The translations under genes and the position numbers were made by a program. A stretch of DNA of 64,000 bases from Paraphaeosphaeria minitans (taxonomy: Eukaryota > Ascomycota > Dothideomycetes > Pleosporales > Didymosphaeriaceae). Below the pieces are notes generated by a model that saw nothing but the letters and a program-made list of their open reading frames with translations, did no database searches and was not told the origin of the DNA. The stretch lies in the NCBI GenBank assembly GCA_015832175.1, contig WJXW01000004.1, positions 3,100,001 to 3,164,000 of the forward strand, read 5' to 3'. Below, piece by piece: positions 53,960-64,000 of this stretch (position 1 is its first letter; every line of letters begins with the position of its first letter).

Positions 53960-56907
53960 ATGCTTGCAGACATGAACCGCCTGCCTAGTATACCTTCGCG
54001 GCAAGCGCATTTTCATCCATATGCATCTGACAGTCCTTACCAAAGACCCAGTGCTGCACCATCGCGGCCCGAAATTTCATCGCAACAGCGTCCCTCCCGG
54101 GATTCCCAGGGAAATCAAAATCATGCGCAGCAGCTACCAAGCCTGCGAACCCTCCTTGAGCCAGAGCTACTCGAAAGCAAAGCCTCTGATCAGTTCCTGC
54201 GGCCTGGTGGCCAACAGCTATTCCATAGCACCGCTGGGAGATACGGATCCGCGAGCCCGACCTTGAAAAGACGGCATGATTCCGACGGTTACAGCCACGA
54301 CCTCCCGGAGAGTTATGCTCTCCCTTCTCGAATACCACCCGTGCATCGTCATGCCTCGTACACCACCAGCACCGACAGCCAACCACCCGCCTTCTCGACC
54401 TCTGGTCCCGCTCACCGGTCCCAGACTTTCATTGGCATCTCTTCTGATAAGATCTTCCGTCCGCCTTCGACCACTTCCGCACTGAGTGCATGCTCAGAAC
54501 CAGGAAGAGCTTTTTCGGGCCCTGCTCAACTTCACGATGATCCCATGGACATGGGCAAGCCAGTACGGAGACGAACTGAAGGATCGTCACGCGCGCCAAT
54601 ACGATCGAAGCATTGTGTAGGCCAGCAACAAGTGGCTGGAGAAGGCTTATGCTATGTCTTCGACGACGGAAGTTATTGTCGCGTTGTTATTGATGGAGAA
54701 CCGGTCAATCCGTCATGGGGCATTACGAAAGCTGGCAAGCCGAGAAAGCGCCTCGCACAAGCCTGTCTCACATGTCGCGAGAAGAAGATTAAGTGTGAGC
54801 CTGGCTATCCAAAATGCCACCAGTGCGCCAAATCACAGCGGGTTTGTCTGGGGTAAGTTGATGTTCCGTTTGTGTGCTACACTTCTTCTCGACCACTTTC
54901 CCAATTTGCATGAAACCAACCTATCCGGAACACCTAACCATGCATTCACTTGTGCTCATGTGACAAATACTGACTGGACGTAGTGGCCTGAATCAGCCAG
55001 GCATGAACAATGCCTCGGGAGAGACTTCGCCGTCATCATCGTTAGTACTGTTTAAGAACCAGTCGACCGAACTCATAAGTCCGGTGGCTGGACCCGACAA
55101 ATCCAAATCTCTTGATCAACAATACTCCAAACCAGTTGACGCTTGGAACTCGACTGGATCATCTTTTAAGCCTCAAACCTTTCGACCAAATTCAGTGGCC
55201 ACGTCAAGAGACATGTCGGTGCACTCGATGGACTCGGATTGGAGTGGATCAGTGAACAACCAAGACCCGGATGATCTCAGACGAGGATCGCACCAAGAGC
55301 AACTGGCCATGCAATGGGAGCAGGACCCTTACGATAGCGACTCAAGGCTCACCATGCACCTTCTGGATCTCTATTTCCTCCATGCTGGACGTGCAACGTA
55401 CGGAATGTTTCCTCGCCGGCCTTTCCTCACCTGGGTGGAGACCAACCGGGAGAAGAGCCAGGACCATCTTATGCTTCTTTACTCTGTTCTTGCCATGGGG
55501 TCCATATTCTCCATCGACGCTGAACAGCGCGGCGCTGGTAAATGGTATGCTGCTGTTGCTGCATATGCCATGGAAAAGCGATTTGGCAGGTTCACCTTAC
55601 AATTATGCCAGAGTCGCTTAATACTGGGTCTGTACAACTTTGCTCGTGGCAAGTCACAGGAAGCATGGGATTACTGTGGAGCTGGGCTGCGTGCTCTCAG
55701 TGCCTTGAAGCTTAACTCCGAGGACGGAATCAAGGAGCTACCAGAGACTGCTGCCGATACGCCTTATGGATTCGACCGCTTGACCCTGGAAGAATGTTGC
55801 CGTCGCACCTTCTGGTCCGGATTCTTGATGGATGTAAGTTCAACTGCGTCTACGGCAACCACCAATCCTGACCTAATGCACCAACAGCGATACAATGGAT
55901 TCTGCGGTGGCACCCTTTGCGTTATCAATATTGAGGACACTTTCCTGCGACTCCCCTGCTTGGAAAACATGTTCGAGGAATCCACTCCCTGTGATACCCC
56001 TATGTTCGACTTTGAGATTCTGAACCGTCAAGCCTACTCCGGCCCTTCCCTTGGACACATGGCCTACTTGATCTTGATATCCACGATCTGGGGCGATGTT
56101 GTGACTTTCACTAGCCGTGCCGTTCATCGCCCCAGAGCCAGCTATGAGCAACTCTATGAAGCCTTTTACGCCAAGACGTATGAGCGACTGGATGCATGGC
56201 TTGACATGCTACCGGCCAATCTCAGGGTGAGTTCCTAGCGTGTTTTCGATTGAGAAATGTACTAATAGTAGCTTACTCTGCAGTACACTCCTCAGAACCT
56301 GGACAACAGTATCGTCGAAGGCTTTGCAGGGTCCTTCATTTCCCTTCACGCTCTCTATTGCACCACCATGGTTCGTCTTAATCGCCACATTCGCTTGTCA
56401 GCGATGTCACCTGACAAGGTCGCCCGCAATGTCGAACAGGCCTTCTATCATGCAATCGGTTTTGTGCATATGATGCATTCGCTGGCGCCGGAGCATCGCC
56501 GCCAACGTCTACCTTCGACTGCCGCTGCGGAGTTCCTCTTCTCCACACCCTTCCCTGGTTACGCCCTCATGCTTTCGATCGATGTCGTTACCGCCGCCGG
56601 CACGGTCGCTAGTATTCCGAGCCTGATCGAGACTCTTGGCATGGCGAGCTCATGCCTTGAAGAGCTCGCAACCTTTTGGGCATCGGCTCGCACGCAACAC
56701 AAGGTTGTGGCGAACCGCTTGAAGCAACTTACGAAAACCGCTATGCAAGAAGAGCAGGGTGTCCGGAACGGTACGCTTGGACAATTCTGGAGACAGTCCG
56801 AAAGCTTGGAGGCCGCATTCGGGAACGACGATGCTGTGTACAAAGTGGACCAGCAGCTAGTGTTTCAAGTTCTGAATAGGCTTACGGATGGCAGGCGGAC
56901 CGCGTAA
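53960..56907 (+). CDS. Zn2Cys6 transcription factor (possibly RosA/NosA-like developmental regulator)
   Basis: Exons 53960-54852, 54984-55833, 55888-56226 and 56284-56907; 901 residues from the ATG at 53960 (A at -3; an in-frame ATG at 53900 is possible). Residues 1-230 are disordered. The binuclear zinc cluster is at about 269-296 (CLTCREKKIKCEPGYPKCHQ, then CAKSQRVC) with all six cysteines. Just before it lies an unusual block, FDDGSYCRVVIDGEPVNPSW then GITKAGKPRKRLAQA, that I associate with RosA/NosA-type regulators of fungal sexual development; this subgroup call is from memory and uncertain. The fungal-specific regulatory domain spans about 390-720 (YFLHAGRATYGMFPRRPFLT, LTLEECCRRTFWSGFLMDRY). 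Intron 2 (54 nt) has no stop and is 18 codons long. Confidence 0.88.
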
Positions 56908-58960
56908 AGCGACCGTCTGTATTGTCATGCAAGAGCAACCGGCGCGAATCCGGTAGTCCCCAATCAATATGGAGACCCCTCGAAAGCATCGTGGCCAAAT
57001 GGAGCAACTACAATGATGTACGGATAGCCAACGGCAGCTGCGTTTGAGATCGTCAATGGGTTCACGGGACGTGGAGTGGTATTCTCGTCTTGGCAATGCC
57101 TGCTTCAACTATGGTATCCGCCAATAAGCGACCTCACACTGCGCGCACAACCTACACCGCCTGCAACCACGCAGCCCGTGATTTCCTTTGGAGTCTCCCG
57201 CATATGCGCTTACAGCGCGACATATGGGTGTTCCCGCACACCGATTTGCACGTGGGCATAAGCCTTGCATGAGATCGACCGCACGAGATGTATTCGCCCA
57301 CCCGACGCTCTACCACAACGCCGGATAGCAGCATGACGACATGTTATCTGATTCATCTTCCCATCCTCCCACCTTCCCGAGAATTTCCACGGTCTGAAAC
57401 GTTTCCCATTGGTGGCTTCCGTGTAATGTTAACGTGTACTATATAATGGCCCGGACACGAACCGTCCGATTTTCTTCCTTTTTCCTTCGTCCGCCCTTTT
57501 CTTTCTCCTCGGTCGATTACTACCATTTCTTTCGGGGTCGGGTTTCCAGGTATCGACATGGCGCGGATGCTATCTTGTAATACACGGCGTGTATTAGGTA
57601 TATGTTCACCAAAAGTGGGTGTCCGGAGATCATCATGGGCAGGACCTGCGCAAAAATATCCGAAAAAAGGATTGATCGGCGGGGTTAGCACGAACCTACT
57701 ATGGCTTCTTTTGTACGACCTGTGCTTTGCTCATCAATGCCTTTTGTCCGCATGAAAGCGTTCCTATTGCCCTGCACCGCACAGTAGTGATCTGAGCCTC
57801 ATCGCATACAGAGCCCGAACAGTACATAAGCAGTAAATCATATGTTTCGACGGCGCGTGAGAGGGTGTGAATGTCGGAACACCAATGCTATGGGACACAC
57901 GCGAGGGCGAAGCGTTTCAGGGACAAACGGAAACTATAGTCAAGGGGTCAAGGATGGGAGAAGAGTCGCGGAGGCTTCTGAGGGCTTCTGGAATGCGATG
58001 CGCTCGAGCACGTGTGGATGACATGTGCTGAGTGATAGTTTGCTTCGGACACATCTTGGGTGGGACATCTAGGCAGTGTGCAGTGTCCCGGGAATTCTGA
58101 GCAGGATTTTCCCGTAGACCGAGCCCGCATCGTAGGCGATTAGAATGGATAGTGTGCATCTGGAGCACAGCGCAGATTACTTCGACGTTGCAGTGCAGTG
58201 CAGTGCAGTCACAGCAAGGCCGTGGAAACGAGCTCGCAGTGTGTAGGTACAGTACCGTAGACCCACATCGGCACCACGATTCGCAAGACGACCCTGATCA
58301 CAACCGGCCCGATGTCCACCAGATGCTACCTCGCCATAGAACAGCGTCCGTCTCTGAGTTTCTGCGATGCTCAACCAAACCCGGTTTACCCCCTCTCCTC
58401 TCACGAACCCTTTGCCCAGCTTGATATGCCGACTCTCAACTGCTTCTGACGAACCCTCGAAGCATCTCTTCCCTTTGTTAACTAAAGCCCACGCTTCCAA
58501 CTTAGATGGGGTGAGTGCAACCAGCGAGTCTGGAACGCAACTCGTCAAAGTTGCAAGGCATCCGCCGCATCCGTTGTGCAGCCATACACACGCTCTTTTG
58601 TATACGTCGCAAGGAAATGGATCTCTACCCAGTTCGGCCATCGTGGAACTGCTCATGGGTTTTGCTCGCCTGCACAGCACCGTCTCTCGTCAATACCCAA
58701 GTCGCCCCTCGCTCCTGACCACACGTACCTAACCATTCGCGAGTTGCATGACCTAGGGTACACCACACTCGATTAGACCACCTCACTGGGTACTTTAACA
58801 TCCACAGCCCGTCAGCGAGTCTCTCAACAAGGCTTTACAATTGGTCCTGATCTAACGACAAAGAAGTTGGGTATCACAAACACCGTCTGCGCCCAGGGGG
58901 ACCCCTCTACAAGTCCGTCTCTAGCACTACTCCCACGGTACTGCTGCTGAAGGCGTCATG
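56908..58960. other. Intergenic, with a promoter-like stretch
   Basis: 2.05 kb between two convergent genes. At 57440-57446 there is TATATAA, followed by a pyrimidine-rich leader (57465-57530) and an ATG at 57558 opening a 65-codon frame (57558-57755). This has promoter grammar, but the peptide is not recognised. A GCAGT array is at 58190-58209. Nothing else supported. Confidence 0.45.
58190..58209 (+). repeat. GCAGT pentanucleotide array, four copies
   Basis: Four perfect GCAGT units. Non-coding. Confidence 0.9.
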
Positions 58961-60170
58961 CTACCCTTCGAACCCCGCAGCCGCGCTCTCCCTCTCCCTG
59001 CCCTCCCAGCCGCTATCTGCACTGTGGGCGAAGGCCTGCTGCACCGCAGGGCGCGGCTTGTTTGCGATGTCCAGTTCCGCGAACCGGGGCCTGGCCAGCG
59101 CGATGTTGATGCGCGCGGCGTTGAAGACCTGCTCGCTGGGCGGGATGGCGGCGGCGAGGTTGGTGTTCTCGGTCAGCCGCGTGATGAAGAACATGAAGCG
59201 TCCGGTTTTGATCTGCATCTCGGCGAAGTTTGCGCTGCCGGCGGGGATGCCAGTGTGTTTTCTGTGCACCGTGGTTGTTAGCAACGTGCTGGGCACACGT
59301 GCAGGGTGCTTGCAGGACGAGAGAAAACGTACGCCATGCTCTGCTTGTGCGTCTTCAGGATGCTGGAGATGCGCTCGAACCGGTCCGAGAAGGGATTCTC
59401 CGCCTCCACGTCCCGCGTCACATGCGTGACCATCAGGCACGTCGTTCGCTCGTACAAGATCAGCTCCCTCGCCTCCACCACCTCGGCCAGCTCCCGTAGC
59501 AAACCCTCGATACTCCTGGCATTCGGAATCAAAAAGTAGATGATCTGCGTCCACGCCTTGTACAGACTCTGATCCCAAATACTGGTCGCGAAGAACTCTA
59601 CCGTCGGCGCGAAGCTTTCGGATGCGGAACGTATGTATTCCGTGCGTTCGTCAAACAGCTGTTGTCGCAGGCGCGCCTGGACGAGGTCCATTTTGTGGAT
59701 CAGGACGAAGACGGCGGCGGAGGGGGAGTGCTCGGCGAGGGCGCGAATGATGGAGGAGTAGGAAATCACGTCGGCGGCGAACTCGCGGGACTCGATATCG
59801 AAGACGAAGATGAGGACTGCGACGGAGCTGAAGACGTGGGCGCGCTGGTGCGTAAGATAATTTTCCACGAAGCCGTCCTGCCTGTGCACCCCGTCAGTAC
59901 GAATGCTCTTCCGAGGCTCTATACCGCTGCTGAATGCGCTTCAGAAAGAAGGAAGCCGAGGCGTTCTTACCCTCCGCAATCCCAGAGGTTCAACATTAGG
60001 TTCCCCATGAACTTGATATTGCTGTGCTCCACATCAATGGTCGCGCCTAATCTCCTCACGTCTTTGGCCACATAGTTGCTGAACACAATGCTGCGCATAG
60101 ACGACTTCCCCGCGCCGCTCTTGCCCATGAGCAGCACCTTGCGCTGCTTCTGCCTCTTCGTTGTGTTCAT
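58961..60170 (-). CDS. GTR1: Gtr1, RagA/B-type GTPase of the TORC1 pathway
   Basis: Gtr1 pairs with Gtr2 on the vacuole and activates TORC1 when amino acids are available. Exon 1 is 60170-59971, intron 59970-59882 (89 nt), exon 2 59881-59333, intron 59332-59262 (71 nt), exon 3 59261-58961; 349 residues. The P-loop GKSGAGKSS is at 16-24, the switch-II region [16 protein letters not shown] at about 61-76 crosses the first join, and the NKxD-like base motif is VLIHKMDLV near 130, where HKMD is the Rag-type variant. The roadblock-type C-terminal domain includes FEVRTxxF-like sequence (here [15 protein letters not shown]) and [15 protein letters not shown] sequence. I chose the ATG at 60170 because it gives the family N-terminus; the frame extends 18 codons upstream. 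It lies in tandem with URC4. Confidence 0.93.
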
Positions 60171-61332
60171 TGTGTCTCTCGAGCTCTCATCCCTCCTCGT
60201 GCTGCAATTGCGATCGTCGCGCACAACACCGCGTTTGTCTCAACAGTAAGCTCGGCGATGTATTGCTGTGAACGCAGAATAGAAAGGACGGTGGAGAAGG
60301 TGTTCTGATTTCGAGCCGCTGTGGGGAAAGCTCGGTGAGTGACGTGCACCATCAGCTCCAGATAGCGGCCTCGCCCGCGCCCCAGGCACGTGAGGTCCCG
60401 AGGCTTCATTCGGCATAGCGTTGCCGGGGTCGGCGCGGAAGCGGAAGCCGCGCTAACGGCTCGGCAACGGACCGGAGATCCGCCGGGATGAGGACAGTCT
60501 ACCCCTGAGTTAACGCAGATGCAAACAATGCAAGGGACAGGCTTCACGAAGGCTCTACACGTTGTCAGTTACAGGCATGTGCTGCTGACTACAGCTGTTG
60601 ATAGCTCTTCAGAACCCTTCTGACTTCGACATATGGTCAACACTGTGTTGTGTATTCGCTCCGTACAGGTGAAGGTCTTAAATATTGCTGAGTGTATAAG
60701 GCCAGCTTGTATCTCCGGGCCGCCTATGGGATATGCAAATACTCTTCTCGAACAGGCACGCAACGCGCGTGTTCCTCTCCCACAAAAGTTCTTTCTTCCA
60801 ATGTTCCGTTTGGATCCATCCGATAGACTGGCGTAGCCCGAAGATCTTCATCCACTTATTAATCTACTACATTGCCAATAAAGGTACCCTGAATTGCCCT
60901 CTCCTATTTCCACTTGATGAATTTTAATGTTGCCCTAAGATGATACATGCCCAGAAGCAGAAGAAATAAAGATCGCATGTGAAATTTTCCGACAAGTTGC
61001 GCACGATGTGGGTAAATGGTGCAAGGCGCCGAAGGTGATTACGCAAAAAGCCGGTGCCGGAATATCCCACAACCAGGGCCGGAGCATTCCGAGGTCCCGA
61101 ATAAAGAAAAAGAACATATGAACAGGAATGGAGGAATCTCCAAGCGACCGTGCAGATCATGGTTCGTCGGTTGGTCCGCGCACCCTTGGAATCGAGTGGG
61201 ACTGTGGGTAGGCCACGGTAGACATGCGGAACCGGCTACGTGCCGCCGCTTAGCACAATCGTAATTTTTGCAAGGAAGGTAATGCAACTCGGCATCTCGA
61301 CGAGTAAGGAAAGTGAAAGGGACGAGGGTATC
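60171..61332. other. Intergenic, GTR1 promoter and URC4 3' flank
   Basis: 1.16 kb in tandem orientation. Frames of 60-126 codons lack family features. No repeat or RNA gene recognised. Confidence 0.5.
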
Positions 61333-62963
61333 TTAGAAAACAGTGCCGTCGGATAGGATCATGATCGGTGGCTCCTTGGTGTTGGGTCGCGACACTTCAG
61401 CAATTTCGCGGCCGCCCTGTCACACGTTAATTTGAATACAACATGTACAGCCATGGGCTCAACTTACCTTCCAGCTGCCTGCTTCCAGCATTTGGGCCAA
61501 GTTTATCTTGTTCGAACCACTCAATCCCAGCAGGGAGTTCACCTCCACCAGCAGCTCGTCGAGCAAGCCGACTGTGACAGCGCGCCATTCCACAATGACA
61601 TCGTCGTCTGCTGTGAAGAGTGGCACTACTTCCATGCTCGGCTGTCCCTTGTTCTGTGCGTTTCGCTGGTACTGGGCCAGACCCCGCTTCGCGTCTTCTG
61701 GTTTCAGTGTCAACAGGCCGGTGTCAATGAAGAGACCACCGTTCCGGTACTCTGGCAGTCCCGTGAGGAGATCGGCGCCGGCAAAGTGCACGTTGAGCAA
61801 CTTGGTCATCGGAACCATGAGCGAATAGGCCAGCCACTGGGTGAGCTTGTGGAATGGCACAATGTTTTCCCAGGGATGCGTAGGGTGCGAAGGCATGACT
61901 GAACACGGCCACGCATCACCGAGCGAGATGCCGTCAATTTGCGTGCGGGTTGCGGGCCAGATGGGAGCCAAGCTGTCCATAAGAAGGTTCCACAATGTGG
62001 GAAGAGGGATGATGGGCACAGACGAGGCTTGTGTTGAAGGGTGCGAGAGCAGGAAGTCTGCGAAAAGTCAGCTTGAGCACATCTAGTGGTCCCTTTTGCA
62101 CTTACCAAGCATGTTGCCAGGACGGGCCTCAAGCCCAAAAACCTCTTGGTTCTGCAATGCGTCGCCCAGTCGCATAAGCAGACCCGCGCGCCCTTCCAAT
62201 CCGTCGATGACGTTGGCTTCAGTGACCTGGAGCCCTCGCGCTAGTACGCCGATGTCGAGCTTTTTCAGCCCCGCGCTGTCGACCTGGCAGGGTTCATTGG
62301 GGTTGCTGCTGAAGATGCCCGCTTTGAACATCTCCAGACTAGCTACGGCCAATCCTTCACTCCTGCGGTAGACCTTCCCAGACTCCTTGCTGCGGTACTG
62401 CCATTTTGTGCCCGCACCAGCGTCCAAAAGCACAGAGACGAGGAAGAGGTCAATCAAGCGGCGCGTTCGCTCCTGGTTATCGACGGTCGAGGGCCACGAG
62501 GCCATGAGCTGGTCAACACGTGGTCGGCCACCCACATCGAAATGCTGCCACCGGCCGTGAGCGGGGATGGAGGCGTAGTCGGGAGCATAATCGCGCTGAA
62601 AGTAAAGTTAGCCATGGCCAAGTGCTCGGAGTGGTGGCGTCTTGCCTTGATGATTGCGACCACGTACGTGGCCGTGTCCTGGAATTTGTCCATGTCAACG
62701 GTAAAGTGCTTCAGCTGGTTCTTCCTCGCCTTCTCCAGGACCAGACGGGTCCTCTCGCGGACGGCGTAGATGCTGCGCAGATAGGCGGCGGGGTCCAGGG
62801 TTGGGTCGGGGGCCCTGGGCAGAGGCACGTCGGGGAAGCTCATGCGCGACTTCCCATTTGCAGTGGAGGGCGCAGGGGACTTGAGCGAGCCATTGCTCAT
62901 GTTCGGCTGGGTGCCGCCAGGAGCAATTGCGGGCTTGGAGCTCTTTCTGCTGAACAGACCCAT
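61333..62963 (-). CDS. URC4: Urc4, uracil catabolism protein (DUF1688)
   Basis: DUF1688 proteins include Urc4, needed for the URC route by which some yeasts and fungi use uracil as nitrogen source; the biochemical step is not settled. Exons 62963-62646, 62595-62106, 62057-61468 and 61416-61333; 493 residues. Family stretches include AAYLRSIYAVRERTRLVLEK, then RDYAPDYASIPAHGRWQHFD, then RSEGLAVASLEMFKAG, LEARPGNMLDFLLSHPST and VPFHKLTQWLAYSLMVPM. The first intron (62645-62596, 50 nt) begins GCAAGA, a GC-AG intron with a GCTAAC branch site; no GT donor gives the conserved VVAIIKRDYAPDY join. The other introns are 48 and 51 nt and canonical. The family match is end to end. Confidence 0.92.
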
Positions 62964-63080
62964 TGTCGTAGCCTGGGGGTGGGGAGAATGCTAGGAAGGG
63001 GGATTGCTCGCTGGCGAGAGAAGTCGAGAGGTGTGAAGCCCGGCAAGTGCACAAGGAAAGCCGGAGCTCGCGCTTCGAAG

Positions 63081-63130
63081 TGGGCGCGGGCGTGAGCGTG
63101 GGCGCGGGCGCGGGCGTAGGCGTAGGCGGG
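63081..63130 (+). repeat. GGGCGC/GGGCGT hexanucleotide tract
   Basis: About eight imperfect GGGCGN units. Lies just upstream of URC4. Confidence 0.8.
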
Positions 63131-63346
63131 TTCGTGAACGGGCCACACAGTCAGTGCGCTGCGGTTAGGCTGCTTGGCTCCGCGTAGACGTGACAGGGGG
63201 CGAAGGCGAGCACTGGTGGGAATGGACAGACAGATGTGGAGAGGTCGCGGGGACCAGAGTCTCAGAAAGTCCCTGCAACGGGCGCAGCAGTCCGGGACGC
63301 CTGTTCGAGGGAAGGGAAATCTGACGGGGGTAGAGTCTGGGCCGTC

Positions 63347-63516
63347 GGCAGGCAGGCAGGGCAGGCAGGGCAGGCAGGGCAGGTTGCAGCTCATCCGATA
63401 CTGATTATTAGCACCAGGCAGGCAGGGAGGGGAGGGTAAGGAGGAGAGGGCAGGGCAGGACAGGCAGGGCAGGACAGGCAGGGCAGGACAGGCAGGCAGG
63501 CAGGCAGGGCAGGGCG
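63347..63516 (+). repeat. G-rich minisatellite (GGCAGGGCA, then 14-bp GACAGGCAGGGCAG units)
   Basis: Two blocks, 63347-63383 and 63416-63516. The first repeats GGGCAGGCA; the second has three copies of a 14-bp GACAGGCAGGGCAG unit followed by GGCA runs. The G runs all lie on the plus strand, with several GGG runs spaced 1-11 bases apart, which could form quadruplex structures. Confidence 0.85.
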
Positions 63517-64000
63517 CGGGAGCTGGCTGCGAGGGACGGGAGGCTGGTCGTGCCGCTTGCGATGGAGCTCATCTACACAAGCGCAGCCGCCAGGTCAGGG
63601 GTGCCAGATGGAAAATGGCACTGGCAGCCCGAAGTCGTGGTCGCCATGCTCCCATCGCTGCCTGGCACTGACAATGGCACTGGCATCGCAGTCGTGGTTG
63701 GTGCCTCCTCTACTGCCACCGTCACCGTCACCGTCACCCTCCAGCGTTGCGCAGCTGTCGAGCGTGTCCCAACACCAGTCCAGCCTCTCCCTCGACGAAC
63801 CATATGCCGAGCGAGGCAACGTCTGATCTGCTCGGGCAACATGCAAACGACGTCTGGTCGGCAAACTGACTAGACTAGCTGTCCTGGACATGATCCTTCC
63901 GCGGCGCACTGCGTCCCGGCTCCGAGCCGTGCGAGTCGAGAGAGGGCAACGGGCCGATTTCATTTCCAGTCGCTGCGAAGGTCCAGTCGCTGCGAAGGCC

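Larger units (their letters stand above)
62964..64000. other. Right-edge region rich in simple repeats, no supported gene
   Basis: URC4 promoter, then G-rich minisatellites. Frames on both strands (for example 63394-62897 minus, 63963-63595 minus) arise from repeats or mirror each other. The last 36 bases hold a 17-bp tandem duplication (63965-63981 and 63982-63998). Confidence 0.5.

Noticed and set aside
58961..59578. 205-codon minus frame as a separate gene
   Set aside because: Only its last 100 codons are coding; they are exon 3 of GTR1, and the front part is another frame of exon 2.
62897..63394. 165-codon minus frame upstream of URC4
   Set aside because: It is largely a translation of the CCTGCC and GGGCGN repeats (LPCLPCLP, ARARAHAHA).

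Overview
The window is nuclear DNA of a filamentous ascomycete (Pezizomycotina). A Dothideomycete is plausible, but I cannot place it further. The evidence is eukaryotic single-copy housekeeping genes, 23 mostly 45-130 nt introns with GT(A/G)AGT-like donors and CTAAC/CTGAC-type branch sites shortly before the acceptor, Pezizomycotina-specific families (an LPPEVRxxIY fungal F-box-like protein, a DUF1688/Urc4 protein, a fungal Zn2Cys6 factor), and a gene spacing of about 2.5 kb on both strands. I see no transposon, CRISPR array, rRNA, tRNA or secondary-metabolite cluster. I rebuilt 24 protein genes by joining exons across introns. Most exon joins were checked for reading phase and for matching protein family on both sides.

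Layout. 0-7 kb: the N-terminal part of VPS54 (minus, runs off the left edge), divergent from the replicative helicase subunit MCM5, then an orphan acidic protein with an internal duplication. 7-17 kb: ribokinase, an aldo-keto reductase, a small DUF4748-like protein with a 14-nt microexon, nucleoporin POM34 (minus), and a truncated acyl-CoA-synthetase-like pseudoenzyme. 17-25 kb: a Gly/Trp-rich GPI-type wall protein, the AP-1 clathrin adaptor mu subunit, then 4 kb holding only one small hypothetical gene. 25-35 kb: TAF6, an F-box-like protein, two hypothetical proteins, and an RNase D/WRN-type exonuclease with two HRDC-like modules. 36-47 kb: an Opi1-family repressor, a full PDR-type ABC transporter, and a single-span membrane protein. 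49-57 kb: YAR1 (ribosome assembly chaperone), a WW-domain protein, and a large Zn2Cys6 transcription factor. 59-64 kb: GTR1 (Rag GTPase of the TORC1 pathway), URC4 (uracil catabolism), and a G-rich minisatellite region at the right edge.

The genes belong to separate cellular programmes (replication, transcription, vesicle traffic, nuclear pore, lipid regulation, nutrient signalling, nucleoside and sugar salvage) and do not form an operon-like or cluster-like system. Three promoters carry motifs that fit their genes: an MluI box before MCM5, a pair of CAYGTGAAAG boxes before the Opi1-like gene, and an AAAAATTT (RRPE-like) element before YAR1. I found no convincing new multi-gene system. The best leads are the exonuclease with two HRDC modules, the acyl-CoA-synthetase pseudoenzyme, the orphan protein with an internal repeat, and several splicing oddities (a GC-AG intron, a microexon, two stop-free introns whose lengths are multiples of three).
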